DNA of 64,000 bases. It comes from Eretmocerus hayati (Eukaryota; Arthropoda; Insecta; Hymenoptera; Aphelinidae). Where the stretch lies: the NCBI GenBank assembly GCA_029851415.1, contig CM056743.1, positions 27,664,405 to 27,728,404 of the forward strand. Reading direction: 5' to 3'. Under the pieces are notes generated by a model. It had not been told where the DNA came from and made no database searches. It saw only the letters and a program-made list of their open reading frames with translations. The translations under genes were made by a program, and so were the position numbers. This document shows, one piece after another, positions 1-11,545 of this stretch. How positions within the stretch are numbered: position 1 is the first letter of the stretch; every line of letters begins with the position of its first letter.

Positions 1-335
1 GAGTGAATTCTTCAAAACGTAAGAGTGGCAAGAAAATCTCTAAGTATATATACAGCGATGTCGCTCTCATTCTTTCGCTCCGCATTTCGCTCTTTGCGCT
101 CAACGCTTCGCTCAGCTTCGCTCATTTCGCTCAGTTTCGCTCGCTGCGCTCAATGCTTCGCTCGTCTCGCTTGTTCCATCTCCACGCCAAATTTTTGCCC
201 TTCCCCCACTACACGAGCGCGAGCGAGCGGAATGAGCGAACGTTGAGCGCAGCGAGCGAAAAAGTGAGCGGTCGCTCATTTTCGAAGCGACGTTCCCCTC
301 GTCTGAACCACAGTCGAGAGCTTATTCTACTCAAA
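1..335. repeat. CGCTC-rich imperfect foldback repeat
   Basis: From about 49 to 180 the plus strand is dominated by CGCTC words such as TTCGCTCA and GCGCTCAA. From about 208 to 290 the complementary words GAGCG, GAGCGAA and GCGAGCGAG dominate, so the two halves can pair. Open frames through this stretch come from the short repeat rather than from coding sequence. No transposase or conserved terminus was recognised, and the left limit may lie outside the window. Confidence 0.6.
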
Positions 336-1141
336 TAGTAGAAGTTCGCGGTAAAGAAACGCAGGATTCCCTCAGAATCGTCGTGGAAAACAGACTGAAG
401 TCACGTTGACTCATGTGCGATAGGGTTCCCAAAACATGAAAAATTTCAGAATCAAAATTAAATCACTTTTACTGCAAAAAATTTCCAAATTCTCATTCAT
501 CGTGTTTTTTTCAACGAGATTTTCCATAATATGATCATTTTGGGCATTTTGGAATGATTTTTGTGTTCATGTCAGTTCTCTATTTTGGCCTTCACGTATC
601 GTTAATGATCTCTTTATTTTGCTCATAAAATTACTTCAAATCCAATTTTGCATCCCTAAAAAAAGGAATCCGAGGTCATGGAAGAAAGAATCAAATGCGC
701 TTAAGTACGTTAGGATTGTTCCAACCAAAAATCTTTAGCGCCGGTTTCACTACACGCAAAGTCCTCGGTGATTTCTTAGCTGTGCAAAAACAAAAACAAT
801 GAGAAACTTACTGTTAATTTTCTGGGACACACAGGCATCAATTTGGGTCAGTCCAGATCACTCATTTTCTCATATTTCAACATGTCAAACGTATGAAAAA
901 TTTGCGGGAAGGTCAACGAGTTCTCAGTTCTGAGATTGGCGTATGGATACATGTTGGATATAGGGGGCATGTTAGGCACACTTAACTTATCTCGCCTTAT
1001 TTATGATTATTAGACTGTCTATTTTGAGACACAATCTAGTCATTGCAGTGGTCACCGACAAAAATTAATAATTTTGGTTCGGATCTTCAAGTTTTTATTA
1101 GAGAATGTAATGACTCATAAATTACAAAGAAAGCATCACCT
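336..1141. other. No gene seen; AT-rich intergenic
   Basis: No open frame with coding character, RNA gene or clear repeat is visible. It may hold the promoter and 5' untranslated sequence of the spliced gene that follows, but no core promoter motif could be assigned. Confidence 0.5.
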
Positions 1142-3183
1142 ATGAGAATAATATGCTGGCGGAACAAGGATTGTGGAATCACGGATTACGAAATAGAACT
1201 CAGTATTCATGAATATTCTTTGCATCAACCTGCAGTGGATAGAATCCCAGATACCTGTACTCCAGAAGAAACGGAAATCATTCGTCGTTTGGAGAGACAA
1301 AATGAAGAATTGAGGGAGCTGGAAGCCAGAATGATTAGAGACTGGTCATTACCACATAGCCCTCAACCAGGTCGACGTGGACAGGAACTACAATTGACGC
1401 AGGCCCCCATTATAGTACCATTAATACAAGGTACAGATTATTGTTATCGTTAAACTGATTTAATTACAGGATCATCAAATATGAGTGTGAATTTTCAGTG
1501 ATATTTCTTTGGGTGACCAATAGAATCATTGATACACACGATAGGTTCTACTTTTCACACAAAATCATTCATTATTGAATCTAATCATAGAGATGAGATT
1601 TTTCATGTTTCTGAACTTGACCTCTCATAGCTTCAAACAGTGAGACTATCGAAGAAACAAGTGCAAGACTTTACAGAGAAAGATCGGACCTGACTTCGAG
1701 ATTGCAACGATTGGAATCCAGTATAGCGTACTATGAACGTGTCGGATGGAATCGTTGTGGAGGTGGGCCGTGTTCTGATTTTCGGAACGGTAGGTCATCA
1801 AATGAAAGTAGCTAATCCCAACTAGGATAAGTATATTTTCAACGGTAGTGAATATCGAGAAAGATTATTTCATTCTTTTTTAGCCATATCGATGACCCAG
1901 ATTGAAAAGGAGCTATCTGGAAATTTCTGGTTCAACGGAACTATCTCGCGCTATATTTAATACAAGATGACGAAATTCTCAGATAGTTCTTTTATACTCT
2001 GTGCCATCGGCATAATCTGGCTCTACTTTTATTCTCCTCGATATACTCTTCTAGTCAATGGTTTGTATACTCCTATAAATGAAGATTCCAAACTGAAAAA
2101 TTCGATGTCTGTGGCCACGTTGGTTTAGAACGAATTCAAGCTCAAATTCAGCTTATTTTGCAGATTCTCTAAAGTACTTCAACGACTCTTCGTGGGTTAA
2201 TTTCTGTAGAACAAGAGGTTTGCAGTAGGTCGAGTAAAGTTTTTGGAAAATCTCAAAAAAATTGGTTAAAAACTCAGAGTTTTGCAAGTCAAACATGAGT
2301 CGACGGATCGGAATGACTAAAAACACCCGAAAAGAGAAATCACTAGCTTCAAAATCCGTTTTTGAAAATTATCTGGATTGTTTCTAGTCCGAACTGTGAC
2401 TGTTTTAGTGAAGGAAGTTTGTCCTCGAAAAAGATTTCCAAAATTGATAAGAGATGACGAAATCGGACTCACGGTAATTCCACTCAATAATCTCGCAATT
2501 GTCAGTGAGAGAAACCAAAAATAGTGGCCCATTCCACGTTGAATATGAGATCCTTATGTAAATTTCTAAATACCTGGTCCATTTTCGAGAAGAATCTTGC
2601 GTCAGAAAAACTATCATCTCTCGTACCAAGAACGACCCAGAAGAATTTTCAAGAATGGACTTTGAAGCTCTTGAATTCTATCTTATACGTTGTTTGAACC
2701 ATTTGGATCCCTTCACTCATGTCTGATTTGCAAAGCTGTGAGTTTTGAACCAATTTCATGAGTTTTCTCATGATACCCAGTCCACCTACTGAAGTAATTG
2801 TTCTACAAGAAAAAATAGAGAGTACTGGGAAAAAATCGCAATACAAGCTAAATTGTAGGTATTTTGGACCAAAAGGCCGCAGAAATTGAATTTTTTAATT
2901 TGGATTTTCCAGTTTTGGGTGTAAATTGACTGCGATGAGGTAGATGCGTTACTTATTTGAGAAGCATTAAAATAATATCCATTCCTTTCCAGATAATTCG
3001 GGGAAAAATGGGATATCCTTGCGGATGTTCACAGCTATGCACGGTGGACAATATCAAAATTTGTGTAATACTAGGAGAGAAGTCAGAGAAAATCTAGAGC
3101 ACATACGACAAGAAATTGAACGACTAAATCGGACTCCATTGACCTTATCATGCTTAGCTACTCCTCCTCAGTCTCCGACTTAA
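1142..3183 (+). CDS. Three-exon coiled-coil protein, unknown function
   Basis: I rebuilt this from three exons, 1142-1430, 1631-1789 and 2993-3183, joined at introns that are both phase 1. The donors read CAAG^GTACAG and AACG^GTAGGT, and the acceptors CTCATAG and CTTTCCAG. The joined frame is 212 residues and ends at TAA 3181-3183. Residues 42-64 (ETEIIRRLERQNEELRELEA), about 101-131 and about 177-195 are charged, leucine-spaced helices typical of short coiled coils. Cysteines sit around residues 139 and 144 (RCGGGPCSD), and the tail is proline-rich (ATPPQSPT). No family was recognised. The start is the first Met after an upstream in-frame stop, but an earlier exon cannot be excluded. Two other exons in the second intron are also phase compatible and are listed separately. 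What is seen: splice signals and an unbroken frame. What is inferred: that it is expressed. Confidence 0.5.
1884..1960 (+). CDS. Alternative terminal exon of the coiled-coil gene
   Basis: The acceptor TTCTTTTTAG at 1874-1883 has a good pyrimidine tract. The exon reads in the phase left by exon 1631-1789 and ends in TAA at 1958-1960. It would add 25 residues (AISMTQIEKELSGNF...) in place of the 2993-3183 exon, giving a shorter protein. Either splice form, or both, may exist. The sequence alone cannot choose. Confidence 0.35.
1967..2060 (+). CDS. Possible first exon with signal anchor, joining 2993-3183
   Basis: An ATG seven bases after the preceding TAA opens 31 codons containing a strongly hydrophobic run (FILCAIGIIWLYFY) and ends at AATG^GTTTGTA in phase 1. 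That phase fits the acceptor at 2992. The product would be a membrane-anchored or secreted 94-residue protein carrying the last coiled-coil segment. It competes with the three-exon model above. No promoter was identified. Confidence 0.3.
2288..2846 (-). other. Minus-strand open frames, unresolved exons
   Basis: Several minus-strand frames carry usable splice signals: an acceptor TTTTCTTGTAG just before a frame reading TSVGGLGIMRKL, and a strong donor ACC^GTGAGT after a frame reading DNCEIIEWNY. I could not join them into one phase-consistent protein, because candidate introns are too short or frames close. They may be remnants of a decayed gene inside the second intron of the plus-strand gene, or chance. 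Confidence 0.2.
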
Positions 3184-5090
3184 AAGAAAATGTACGAACT
3201 CTACCATCTCGAAATTCTTCTCAACTCAATATGCTGATACATCTGAATATCTGATATCCAAGTAAATACTGAGATATCTTTCAAGTATAATTGATCCTAA
3301 GAACAGTATGTTGATTTCGAGGTAACGCACAGGAAAAACTATGAGAATCACGAAAAATGACCTCCTCAAAAACTCATCTTTCAAATATTTTTTCCAATAC
3401 GTATCAATTTTGTTTCAATTTCGTAGTCCTCGCAGAGAAAATCGTCCCTGATATTATAACATTAAATTATCGTCCGTAACAACCTGATGATGATGAGAAT
3501 TCATAGGGCTACTGTCAATCTCTCTCATATTGAAAGAACAGATTTTGTAATACATTGTGCATGAAAGTGTACGTTGTGCATCGTTTATTGACTTTTACAC
3601 ACAGTTTATCAAAATAGTAAATTTAGATACAAGAGTGTGAATGCTTTTTTTTCGCATCCAAGTGATGGTTCCTGGATCGAGCCGCAGGCGAGAGTAAAAA
3701 TCATCACAAGGATGCTAATCTGATTTCCATCATAAAATATCTATCACAAAAATTTATCCGCTTTAAGAGTTTCGGTTTGAACCTCGACATCCCCTCAACA
3801 ACTGAGACTCACGTATAAAATTCTGTATCCGAATCTTTCCATCCAAGTAATTTAATCATCTCGCAAGCATGCTGATTTAGCTACTAGGCATTTTTATTAA
3901 TCTATATTTCTGGGCAAACAGGAATCTCGAACACACATAGGTGATATTAATATCGGCTACGATGCATAAATGTTTAACATGCAATAAGCTAGCCACCGTG
4001 GGTTTTTTTTCTGCCCCCTTCAGTCTGGCGCGGCTGGACTAAAGTGTCCACAGGCCAGTTTTATCGCTTCACGCGGGGTTCTTTACCGCAAGATTCTTTG
4101 TTCGATGTCCATAAGGTGTGGGCTATATTTGCTTGGGATATGAATGAGTGCTAGTATCCTGCGAGTGACGAGCTTATGGCGATGGGAGTGGATTAGCTAT
4201 TGGGAAGAATTTTCCATGATTTGAAGGGATGGTGGAAAAAATTGGAAACTGGGTCACTATGGAGTGGGGATAGGATTCTGAATTTGGTTGTGACTTTTTT
4301 GACTCCGAGATGCCCTGTTCGTATAATGAGTCTTAGTTTCAAGAAATATTGCTGATTGACGGCGAAGTAAAGTTGTATTCGATGGAAAGTTTCGTCTTTT
4401 GTCAGTTCACAATCGATCAAAAATTACCAACAGCACAGTTTAAACCATCAGCTAATCGATTTTGTCTCATCAGAATTTTTAAAATGATATTCTCATGCTT
4501 TATAAAGTCCAAGATATCTTAGTACATCTGTCCTAAGACACAATGCAAAGTCAAGTCCACAGTCCTTTCTTTCGAAGAATTAGAATTGACAACACTCGAC
4601 TCATTGTCAGTATAATGGCAGATTGGGAATTAAGATCCAAACAAACTTTGTATGTACATGGAATTTTTTTATCCCAGACATTTTTGCGATTTTTTGCTCA
4701 AAGTTTATGTGCTACGCAGAGCCAACTTTTCACTTATATTTCACTGGAATTGCCAATTAGTGATAGAATCGCCCCTCAGATATTTGTCAGAGGTTATTGA
4801 ACAAAGCGCACTCTGAATCGAGTGATGCACTTCAGATTTATTCGAATCCTCAACTCACAAAAATGGAGTTGACATGCACAAGTCTGCTTCGGGTTAAATA
4901 CCATTCAAGATAATAGAACGTTCTACATTATATATTATACTCATGGTGATCGATCTGGCAATATTATATGCGGAGTAAGATTGGCTTCGTTACTACAACG
5001 AGAGATGTGCCTTCGCAATACGTTGACGTGACGCCTAATATATAGGTATAGACAGTAAATAGGGGGTGTTGCGCTAGTTTGGGTTTCGAG
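3184..5090. other. No supported gene; two short unassigned frames
   Basis: This stretch of about 1.9 kb holds only short open frames, 4193-4420 on minus and 4543-4800 on plus. Neither has a recognisable domain, convincing splice context or second line of evidence. The composition is ordinary AT-rich sequence with no strong repeat. Confidence 0.5.
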
Positions 5091-5098
5091 ACAGCTGA

Positions 5099-5439
5099 CT
5101 ACGAAGAAGAAAAATGCCTCGTTAGTGATAGCAGAGTGAGTTGCGTGGACATATCGTGTACGGAGATGACGTCGTCGATCTTAGAACGATATTCCAATTC
5201 ATCTTCCATCAATTGAGATGAAATACTTTGTGCAGGGGATGCATGTGTTGAGAAAGAACGCAGGAAAAATTTCTGAGTGTTCTGAGATCCAATTGTTGAA
5301 AAAACAGACACTATGGAAACATTCTTCATCTGTTTAGTCGTACAAGTGGAGAAAGAATCGTATACTGGTGGAGATGAGGTAATATTACTGAAATAGTCAA
5401 ATTTTGAGTTTTGTGAGTACATGTTCACGAGAGATATTC
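5099..5439 (-). CDS. Candidate terminal exon, Ser/Thr-rich tail
   Basis: The minus strand is open for about 113 codons and ends in a serine-rich tail (TRHFSSS, stop). It contains an acidic patch (QLMEDELEYRSKIDD) and many Ser/Thr residues, as in cytoplasmic tails. An acceptor TATTCCTATAG lies just upstream at about 5440. A preceding frame ending at CTCC^GTAAAG (around 5491) is phase 2, matches this acceptor, and reads NFKRNFINRF before the junction, which is reminiscent of the segment after the last helix of some membrane receptors. That resemblance is weak, and the sequence further upstream is minisatellite. An internal Met (near 5422) would give a 107-residue product. Confidence 0.3.
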
Positions 5440-5559
5440 CTCTATAGGAATAAAGAGTTGGATTCTGAAGATCTTTACGGAGGACTATGAAATCGATTTA
5501 TGAAGTTTCTCTTGAAGTTCGTGAAGATGACATTTGGTTGAACTGGTGTCACTTATAGG

Positions 5560-6335
5560 TATTATCGTTCACCAGACCGCCGAATAACCCTGTCTTCAAC
5601 CTATTCGCCCACCCTCCGGGACATGAACCTACCTACCCAGCGGATCTCCCGCGCTTTCATCCATAACCCACACGGCCACATATTATATTTTAGCCAGCCC
5701 AGACTAGACCAGACCGTCCCAAACCCTTCGAAACCATTCCAGACCGGATCAGATAGAACCAGAACGTCCTAGAGATTGTTCCAGGCTGTCTAGGACAGCC
5801 CGACTCAAACCATTCCAACCATTCCAGACCATGCTGAGACTTACCAGACCTTACCAGACCATCCCAAACCATTCCAGACTGGATCAGGCCATCCATCTAC
5901 CTGGCCAGCTACCCATGCACTCACCAACTCATCCATACATCGACCCACCCATAACCCACACGGATAAATATTGTACTTTAGACATCCCAGACCAGCTCAG
6001 TCTAGACTAGACCATCCCGGGCAGTCCCACACCGTTCCAAACCATTCCAAACCGCACTAAACCGTTCAGACCATTCCAAATCATTCAAGATCGTACCAGA
6101 CCAAACCAGACCATTCCAGACCGCTCCAGATCATGCTTAACCGTACCAGAATGTCCCAGATCGTATCAGACCATTCCAGATTGGACCAGACTATTCATGT
6201 ATCTGGTCACCTATCCACATACTCACCAATCCATCCCATCCGTGACCCATACGGCCACCCATTGAACTTTCACCCCTCCCAAGTAGGCAACCCGATATGC
6301 GGGATCAGGATGAACAAATGTCGGACTAGTTTTTC
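5560..6335 (-). mobile_element. Minisatellite-bearing element, copy 1
   Basis: The interior (about 5691-6190) is an array of degenerate decamers around CATTCCAGAC and CCGTTCCAGA. It is flanked by CCATCC/ACCCA tetranucleotide-like DNA and by two copies of a CATAACCCACACGG module (5660s and 5950s). The right end (about 6255-6335) matches, in reverse complement, the conserved end of three other elements in this window; the shared core contains a match to ATCCCGCGTAT. No coding sequence is present, so the element must be non-autonomous. Open frames through the decamers are artefacts of the repeat. It ends about 35 bp downstream of the SPH1 stop codon. Confidence 0.6.
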
Positions 6336-6367
6336 ATTATCATCATAATTAATTCATTTGTATTGAT

Positions 6368-7991
6368 TCATCTAGTATGAATAATGCTCTCAATGAAATT
6401 TCTTTGAAGCAAGTAGTTGATGTGTAGATTCATACTGGGTTGCTGATCTCTACTTCTTGCCCAATAGTTGATACCCACGAGAACTCTGCCGTTATAAAAG
6501 ACTGGGCCACCTTCATCGTTCTGAAAATTAATGTAAATCCATTAGTCTTGACTTGATCGATGAGCATGCAGATGAGCACGGTTGATGAAATTTTATTTAT
6601 AAATTTGGGGGGGGGGGGGGGTATGATTGTGTGATCTCTATCCAATGATTTCCATGCTCATGAACTCATAAAACTCAACGAGAATTAGATCAGCTGAAAA
6701 CCTTTATGACAGCTTCCGGAGGTCAGATTATAGGAGTTGTTTGAAGAAAAACTTATTTTTATGAAATTTCAGTCGAAGATGACCCTTTCTTCTGTTTCGC
6801 CCAAGAACTTCAAAAGTGGTGTCAATTTCATTGTTTAATTATGCGAATGATACTTTTCATATGTTCGAAGTAAACTACTCTATCCGAACGATCGTGACAT
6901 CACCAAGAGTCGGCAATGTTTGGCCATAGAATGATTTTATTAAAATTGCAATGTTGACGAGTTTCGAAGAGTTCGAAAAATTGTGATAAGGTATATGGAC
7001 ATGTGAACAGTTACAACACAAACCTTGTTTGGATTAGGTCCAGGCTGGCTACAAAATATTTTCCCCTCAATTATTTTGGTTTGTGTAGGGTTACGGAATG
7101 AGTTTTTACAGGTCGATGAGAGTATCGTAGATAGACTTCCTGTCCTCAAATTTTCATTACCATAAATATCAGGCCAACCAACCAATGACACACGCAAATT
7201 TTGGATTGGTACATCATACTGGAGAGGTAATTGTGCTATTCCTATGTTTGCGCTGAAGGATATTGGTCTACGTAACTAAAATTTAGATGATTATGTTACT
7301 TGTATTCCAAAAATGCAAGGTATTCAGATCCATCAACACACGATTAAGATAGATATTGATTCTAAAGAAAAAGTCAAACCAAGTCACATTCATCATGCAT
7401 GATTTCTTTGAAAAATATAGCTAATAAGTATTATGATATTATTGGTGACAAAATGTTCAAGTTTTTGGGGAAAGAAAACATTCCAACGAAGCTCTCAAAC
7501 TTATAATATCAATTTCCATTACCCTCACGAGGCCGAGATCGGTGTCATCTGGTACATGTGAAACATCATTCTGAAGAGCCCAATCACTGTAACTGATCCA
7601 TTCAGCAATTTCGTGAGTACCTTGTAAATTGAGAGTACTGAATCCAGCAAATACAACAGAATCTTCGATTGGATATTTGGAGAAACAATTGGCAGTTGTC
7701 AAGACGAATATTCCCGTGACAAGTGTTCCACAGCAGAATATTCGGTATATCGGACGCAAACTCACGAGTGATGCGAAGGATGGGAATTCATTTTCTTTGA
7801 CGGTCCTAGTTTCTGCATTTGATAAAAGTTCTACGCTGGAAAAACAAGTGAAACAATCTGAAGCAACAAATGTATTATTATCGTATGATTACAAAACTTT
7901 TGTCCACTTTTATTGCTGTCATTTATTACTTACAGAGCACCATGAACTGTACTAGGAATACTCGTAACGGTTTATTCATCATGGAATCCAT
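6368..7991 (-). CDS. Secreted serine protease homologue 1 (catalytically dead)
   Basis: There are four exons, read leftward: 7934-7991, 7523-7857, 7024-7275 and 6368-6520, with intron phases 1, 0, 0. All junctions are GT-AG, including CTCT^GTAAGT. The joined frame encodes 265 residues, a normal length for an S1-fold protein. Residues 1 to about 28 form a signal peptide. The FCCGTLVTGIFVLTTANC block matches the region around the catalytic His, but Asn76 replaces it. Asn141 (SANIGIAQL) replaces the catalytic Asp. Glu218 (NDEGGP instead of GDSGGP) replaces the catalytic Ser. The IVGG activation motif is also missing (KENEFPSF in its place). The Cys42-58 and Cys168-182 type pairs remain, while the 191-220 pair is absent. 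Known biology: such homologues act as non-catalytic cofactors or binding proteins in haemolymph or secretions. Inferred here: a secreted binding role. SPH2 is its paralogue with the same intron phases. Confidence 0.88.
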
Positions 7992-8278
7992 ATGACCTAA
8001 AGAATTTCTCGCTCTGGGTTTCCGAGATGTATTAAAAATGGAGCTCAAGATTATGGCCTAGGAATAAGATGCCTGAAGAGATCCGTATGAGAATTAGAAC
8101 ACAAACGGTCCCATTTGTATGACCATAGTATATCCTAAGTAGAAAACAGTGTTCATGTATAATTGGCTATGACAGGAATATATGATGAAGATTCTCAATT
8201 TTGCTATTTCAATCCCCCCTCATTGATTGGAACTCATAGCTACCATGATTTGCTTTGAAATACCTTTGCTAAAGTCGC
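7992..8278. other. SPH1 upstream region
   Basis: This is the short spacer between the SPH1 start codon and the stop codon of the next minus-strand model. It should hold the SPH1 promoter, but no TATA box or initiator could be assigned with confidence. Confidence 0.4.
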
Positions 8279-9162
8279 TTACATGAAGTGTAACCACGGT
8301 CGTGTAACCAAATAAAAGAGTAAAACAGATTGCGGAGGATTGGGTATGCAGCTCTCCTTGGATTTGCAAATGAGGTACCTTAAGAGCCTTTTCATTTCGC
8401 CGCAGCTGTATCTACAGTTTTAGGGTGTCGAATAACCATGATATTATTTTATAAACATAACAGGGATTTCTTGAGGACTCGGTTTTTCTTCAATTGATAT
8501 CATGGAATCTCCATAAAAATCGAGCTTTTCCAAGACAATGACAGTAGATTTAATGAAAAAAGGCTCGAGTGTTATTCAGTCATATGGAAGAAATAATTAT
8601 TTTCATCAGAATTTATTAGCGAAGAATATAATCGTTAAATTCATAGGACCAATAGAGTAAAATGAAGAAGTATAATGTCAAGAATCCAAACTTGAACGAT
8701 TTTCCTCAATAAATGAGTACTCACCTTATACATCCGGCTGTAATCGAGGCTGATATGAAAGTCCAAGTAGCAATAACTTTTACCGAAACAAGGACATTGA
8801 ACTTTGTTGAATCTTGCGCAAGCTGTAGAGAATCTGAGCAAATAGGAGTAAGTCAAGAGTTATTATAGGATCTATCTCCAGCTATTGGATGATTCGAAAG
8901 CTACCCTCATTGCCTACGTGACTCGTCAATGGAATGGGAACTCGATATTTGAACCGACCACTATCTGTCGGAATTTGCATGTACTCCTTTTTCGTATTTG
9001 ATCATCATTCAGATTACCTTTTAAATGATTTATCACAGCCGTGAACACCATCGAATTAGTTCTCCACTTTCCATTCGAATCAATAGTGACGAATTTGAAA
9101 TAGGTTGGAGATGGAAAAAAGTTCAACTTATGACGTAATGTTATCTCATATTCAATTCCCAT
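8279..9162 (-). CDS. Predicted three-exon 128-residue protein, unknown
   Basis: Exons 9018-9162, 8725-8833 and 8279-8411 join through introns of phase 1 and phase 2. Donors are AAAAG^GTAATC and TAAG^GTGAGT, and acceptors TTTGCTCAG and AAACTGTAG. The frame stays open across all three and ends at TAA 8279-8281. Residues 1-48 carry an aromatic-rich segment (LNFFPSPTYFKF). Residues of about 60-83 are hydrophobic (NVLVSVKVIATWTFISASIT) and could span a membrane or form a buried core. The last exon adds three cysteines (YSCG, LICK, ESCI). No family was recognised. It lies directly upstream of SPH1 on the same strand. A frame at 23173-23388, upstream of SPH2, has a loosely similar start to its second exon (LQLAAD against LQLAQD), so a duplicated neighbour is possible. 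Confidence 0.42.
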
Positions 9163-9811
9163 AGGAAACCCTTCTCAATGATGATGTGATAATCCACGAA
9201 TATCATCACTGAATACATATGAAATGAATGTCTTATGGGATGGAACAACGTTGAGAGATGTCTCCCACTTCAAAAACTCCCGGTGTAATTCTACAGACCC
9301 GGCACCATACCGTCGTGAGTTTTCACCAATTCGCAAAATGTACAGGCACCGTGTCTCAATTACAGGTCGTCTGTAAAAATACAGGCACCGTGGATCTTGC
9401 CCCTTTCAGTTCTGGGTGCATAGTTTCCAGTGCCCAGAACTGCGAAACGACGAGGATCCGTAGTTTGATAGTCCTCAGTGAATTTCACGGAACTCGTGTC
9501 CTTTTACATTGCTCACCACTGTAAAAGTGGTCTTCTCGGAATGTTGCTGCCCTGTGTGGGCTTTCCTGTGAAGTCCCAGATGCGGCGTTTCTACAGTATG
9601 TGGATCTCGAATGTCAGTTTCGACCAGTGTTTAAAACTAGGTTTACTACAGCGATGAATGATCGGGATATATCATTGAATTCAATGCATTCTAGTATTCT
9701 CAATCTACACTAAATTCACTAAATTTTCGTGTAGGAGTATGCTGATACTAGAAAAGTAGTAACGGTTTCCACAATTCGTTGTGCAGGATGTGTGAAAAAC
9801 CTCGGAACACG
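9163..9811. other. No gene seen; short direct repeats
   Basis: The motif TACAGGCACCGTG occurs at about 9339 and 9381, and complementary short segments (CAGTTCTGGG / CCCAGAACTG, about 9407-9442) suggest a small decayed repeat. No coding exon was found. Confidence 0.4.
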
Positions 9812-10600
9812 TACCGTCGACCGGGGTAACTTTGGAATAGGGGGAGAGGGGGTATCTTTGGAACAACCCATGAAAGTTAATAGTTAATACCGGGTCCCTC
9901 CACTTGGGACACGCATAAACAATGTTCTGCATTGACGCGAGGGCCCCCATCAGCTGTGAGTTTATTTGAAAGAGACTTTCCCAAGGATTTGAAACTGACA
10001 AGTATGTATTTTTTTCAGAAACTGCTGTAACTTTGAAACACTTGTTCATGCACGAATTTCACTCACTCAGGTAGTCGTCGATGAGAGCTTCAGAATAAGA
10101 CAAAGAACGTCACCTTTCAACCAACGGAAGCCGAGTTATGGCAGATTTTGTCAGAAACCGACTGTAAAGGTATTTTCCTTCTGGAGTGTTAGCCACGACG
10201 CGGAGAGTGACGTATGTTGGAGGTGTCTATGCTTTATCATAGAAGTTATGGACTTTTACAATAGGTCAATAGAAAGCTAAGACACTCAGCTTTTGATTAC
10301 CGATGGTGAAAATCGATTGCATGACCTAATTTATGAATCAGTTGACGAATAAGTAATGATAACAATTTCTGTTCCAAAGTTACCCCAGTCCGTGTCTAAC
10401 TTTGGAACACGACTTTCAGCGCTCTTTGCACCAACCAGAATTGTTCAAATGGACCATATAAACATCGCAATCGAAAGCTGAAACTGTAAGCTTTCGTTTG
10501 ACTACAGATACAATGCGCTTCTGATGTAAGACATACAAGTTTCGCGAGGTTTAAGGAAAAAAATGCGATTTTTGTTCCAAAGTTACCCCGGCTGACGGTA
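9812..10600. mobile_element. Non-autonomous inverted-terminal element with TA ends
   Basis: The left end TACCGTCGACCGGGGTAAC and the right end GTTACCCCGGCTGACGGTA (to 10600) are inverted copies of each other over about 25 bases, differing by a few bases. Both are bounded by TA, as expected for a mariner-type target. Inside are extra copies of the GTAACTTTGGAA-type word (about 9850, 10374 and 10402). No transposase frame exists in the 789 bp, so it would depend on another element. Class is inferred from the TA boundary alone. Confidence 0.6.
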
Positions 10601-10639
10601 TCTCTTTATTCAGAAAACATCCGATGATGACCATGGTTT

Positions 10640-11545
10640 TGACCTCGGAGATCATTTTCAAGGTCATTTGGCGGTCAAGTCGATTATTTGAAATAGCAAC
10701 ATCTACTTTTGACCTCGGGCTCTAAAAGAACGTAGGAAGTTATGAAACTTTTGTTTGACACATTTTTGATCCGACTTGACCTTGGTGAGGTAAATGAAGG
10801 TCAATACGGGTGGATGGTGACCACCGTATCTCAGAGAGTACGTATTTAATCGAAAAATGTTTAGATAGAAGTTGTCTATGATCACAGCGAGAGTGAGCTA
10901 GGGACTTGAGCCTTGGCCTTGGAGGTCATTCTCAAAGTTAGCTGCAGGTCTTCTCGGTTTTATTCAAATGGAAACATCTTCTTTTGACCTCAGATCCTGA
11001 AGGAGCGTAAAATAGTACATTACGCGTCGAGTGCTGGAAACATTTTTTCCTTCGGGAAACCAAGCTGGACGTGGGCGATGGCACCGTCCAGCTTGGTTTT
11101 CCCGAAGGAAAAATGTTTCCGCACGAGACGCGTATGCAGGTTTCTACGTATGGACGTATAAAATTAGGAAAATCTTGTCCGGAACACTTATTGGCCGGAC
11201 TTGACATAAACGAGGTCCGAGTGACCTCTACATACCTCGCTAAGATCAAATTGGATCAAAAAGTATTTCACACAAGATTTTCATAATTTTTCACGCTCTT
11301 TCAGAGTTCGAGGTCAGATATAGATGTTCCTATTTGAGAAAAATTGAGCTGAGCTCCGGATAACTTTGACAATGACCTCTAAGGTCAAGACTGGATTACT
11401 AGCTTATTCTAGCTGTGGTCGTGAACAACTCTCATTCCAACTGAAAACCTTACTTTCCGATCCACAGTAGTTACCGTTCACCCAATTGACCTCCATTTAC
11501 CTTGACAAGGTCAAGTCGGATCAAGAATTAGATTCACTTGATCTG
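10640..11545. repeat. 0.9-kb imperfect foldback centred at about 11078
   Basis: The left half (GACCTTGGTGAGGTAAATGA, about 10778) finds its complement in the right half (TTTACCTTGACAAGGTCAAG, about 11498). At the centre a nearly perfect stem (11044-11071 with 11085-11113, containing CCTTCGGGAAACCAAGCTGG) encloses a 13-base loop. Single-strand copies would fold into one long hairpin. Open frames on either strand here are explained by the symmetry. Confidence 0.7.

Noticed and set aside
5690..6348. Short frames in the decamer region
   Set aside because: Same decamer artefact. The region is the body of a noncoding element.
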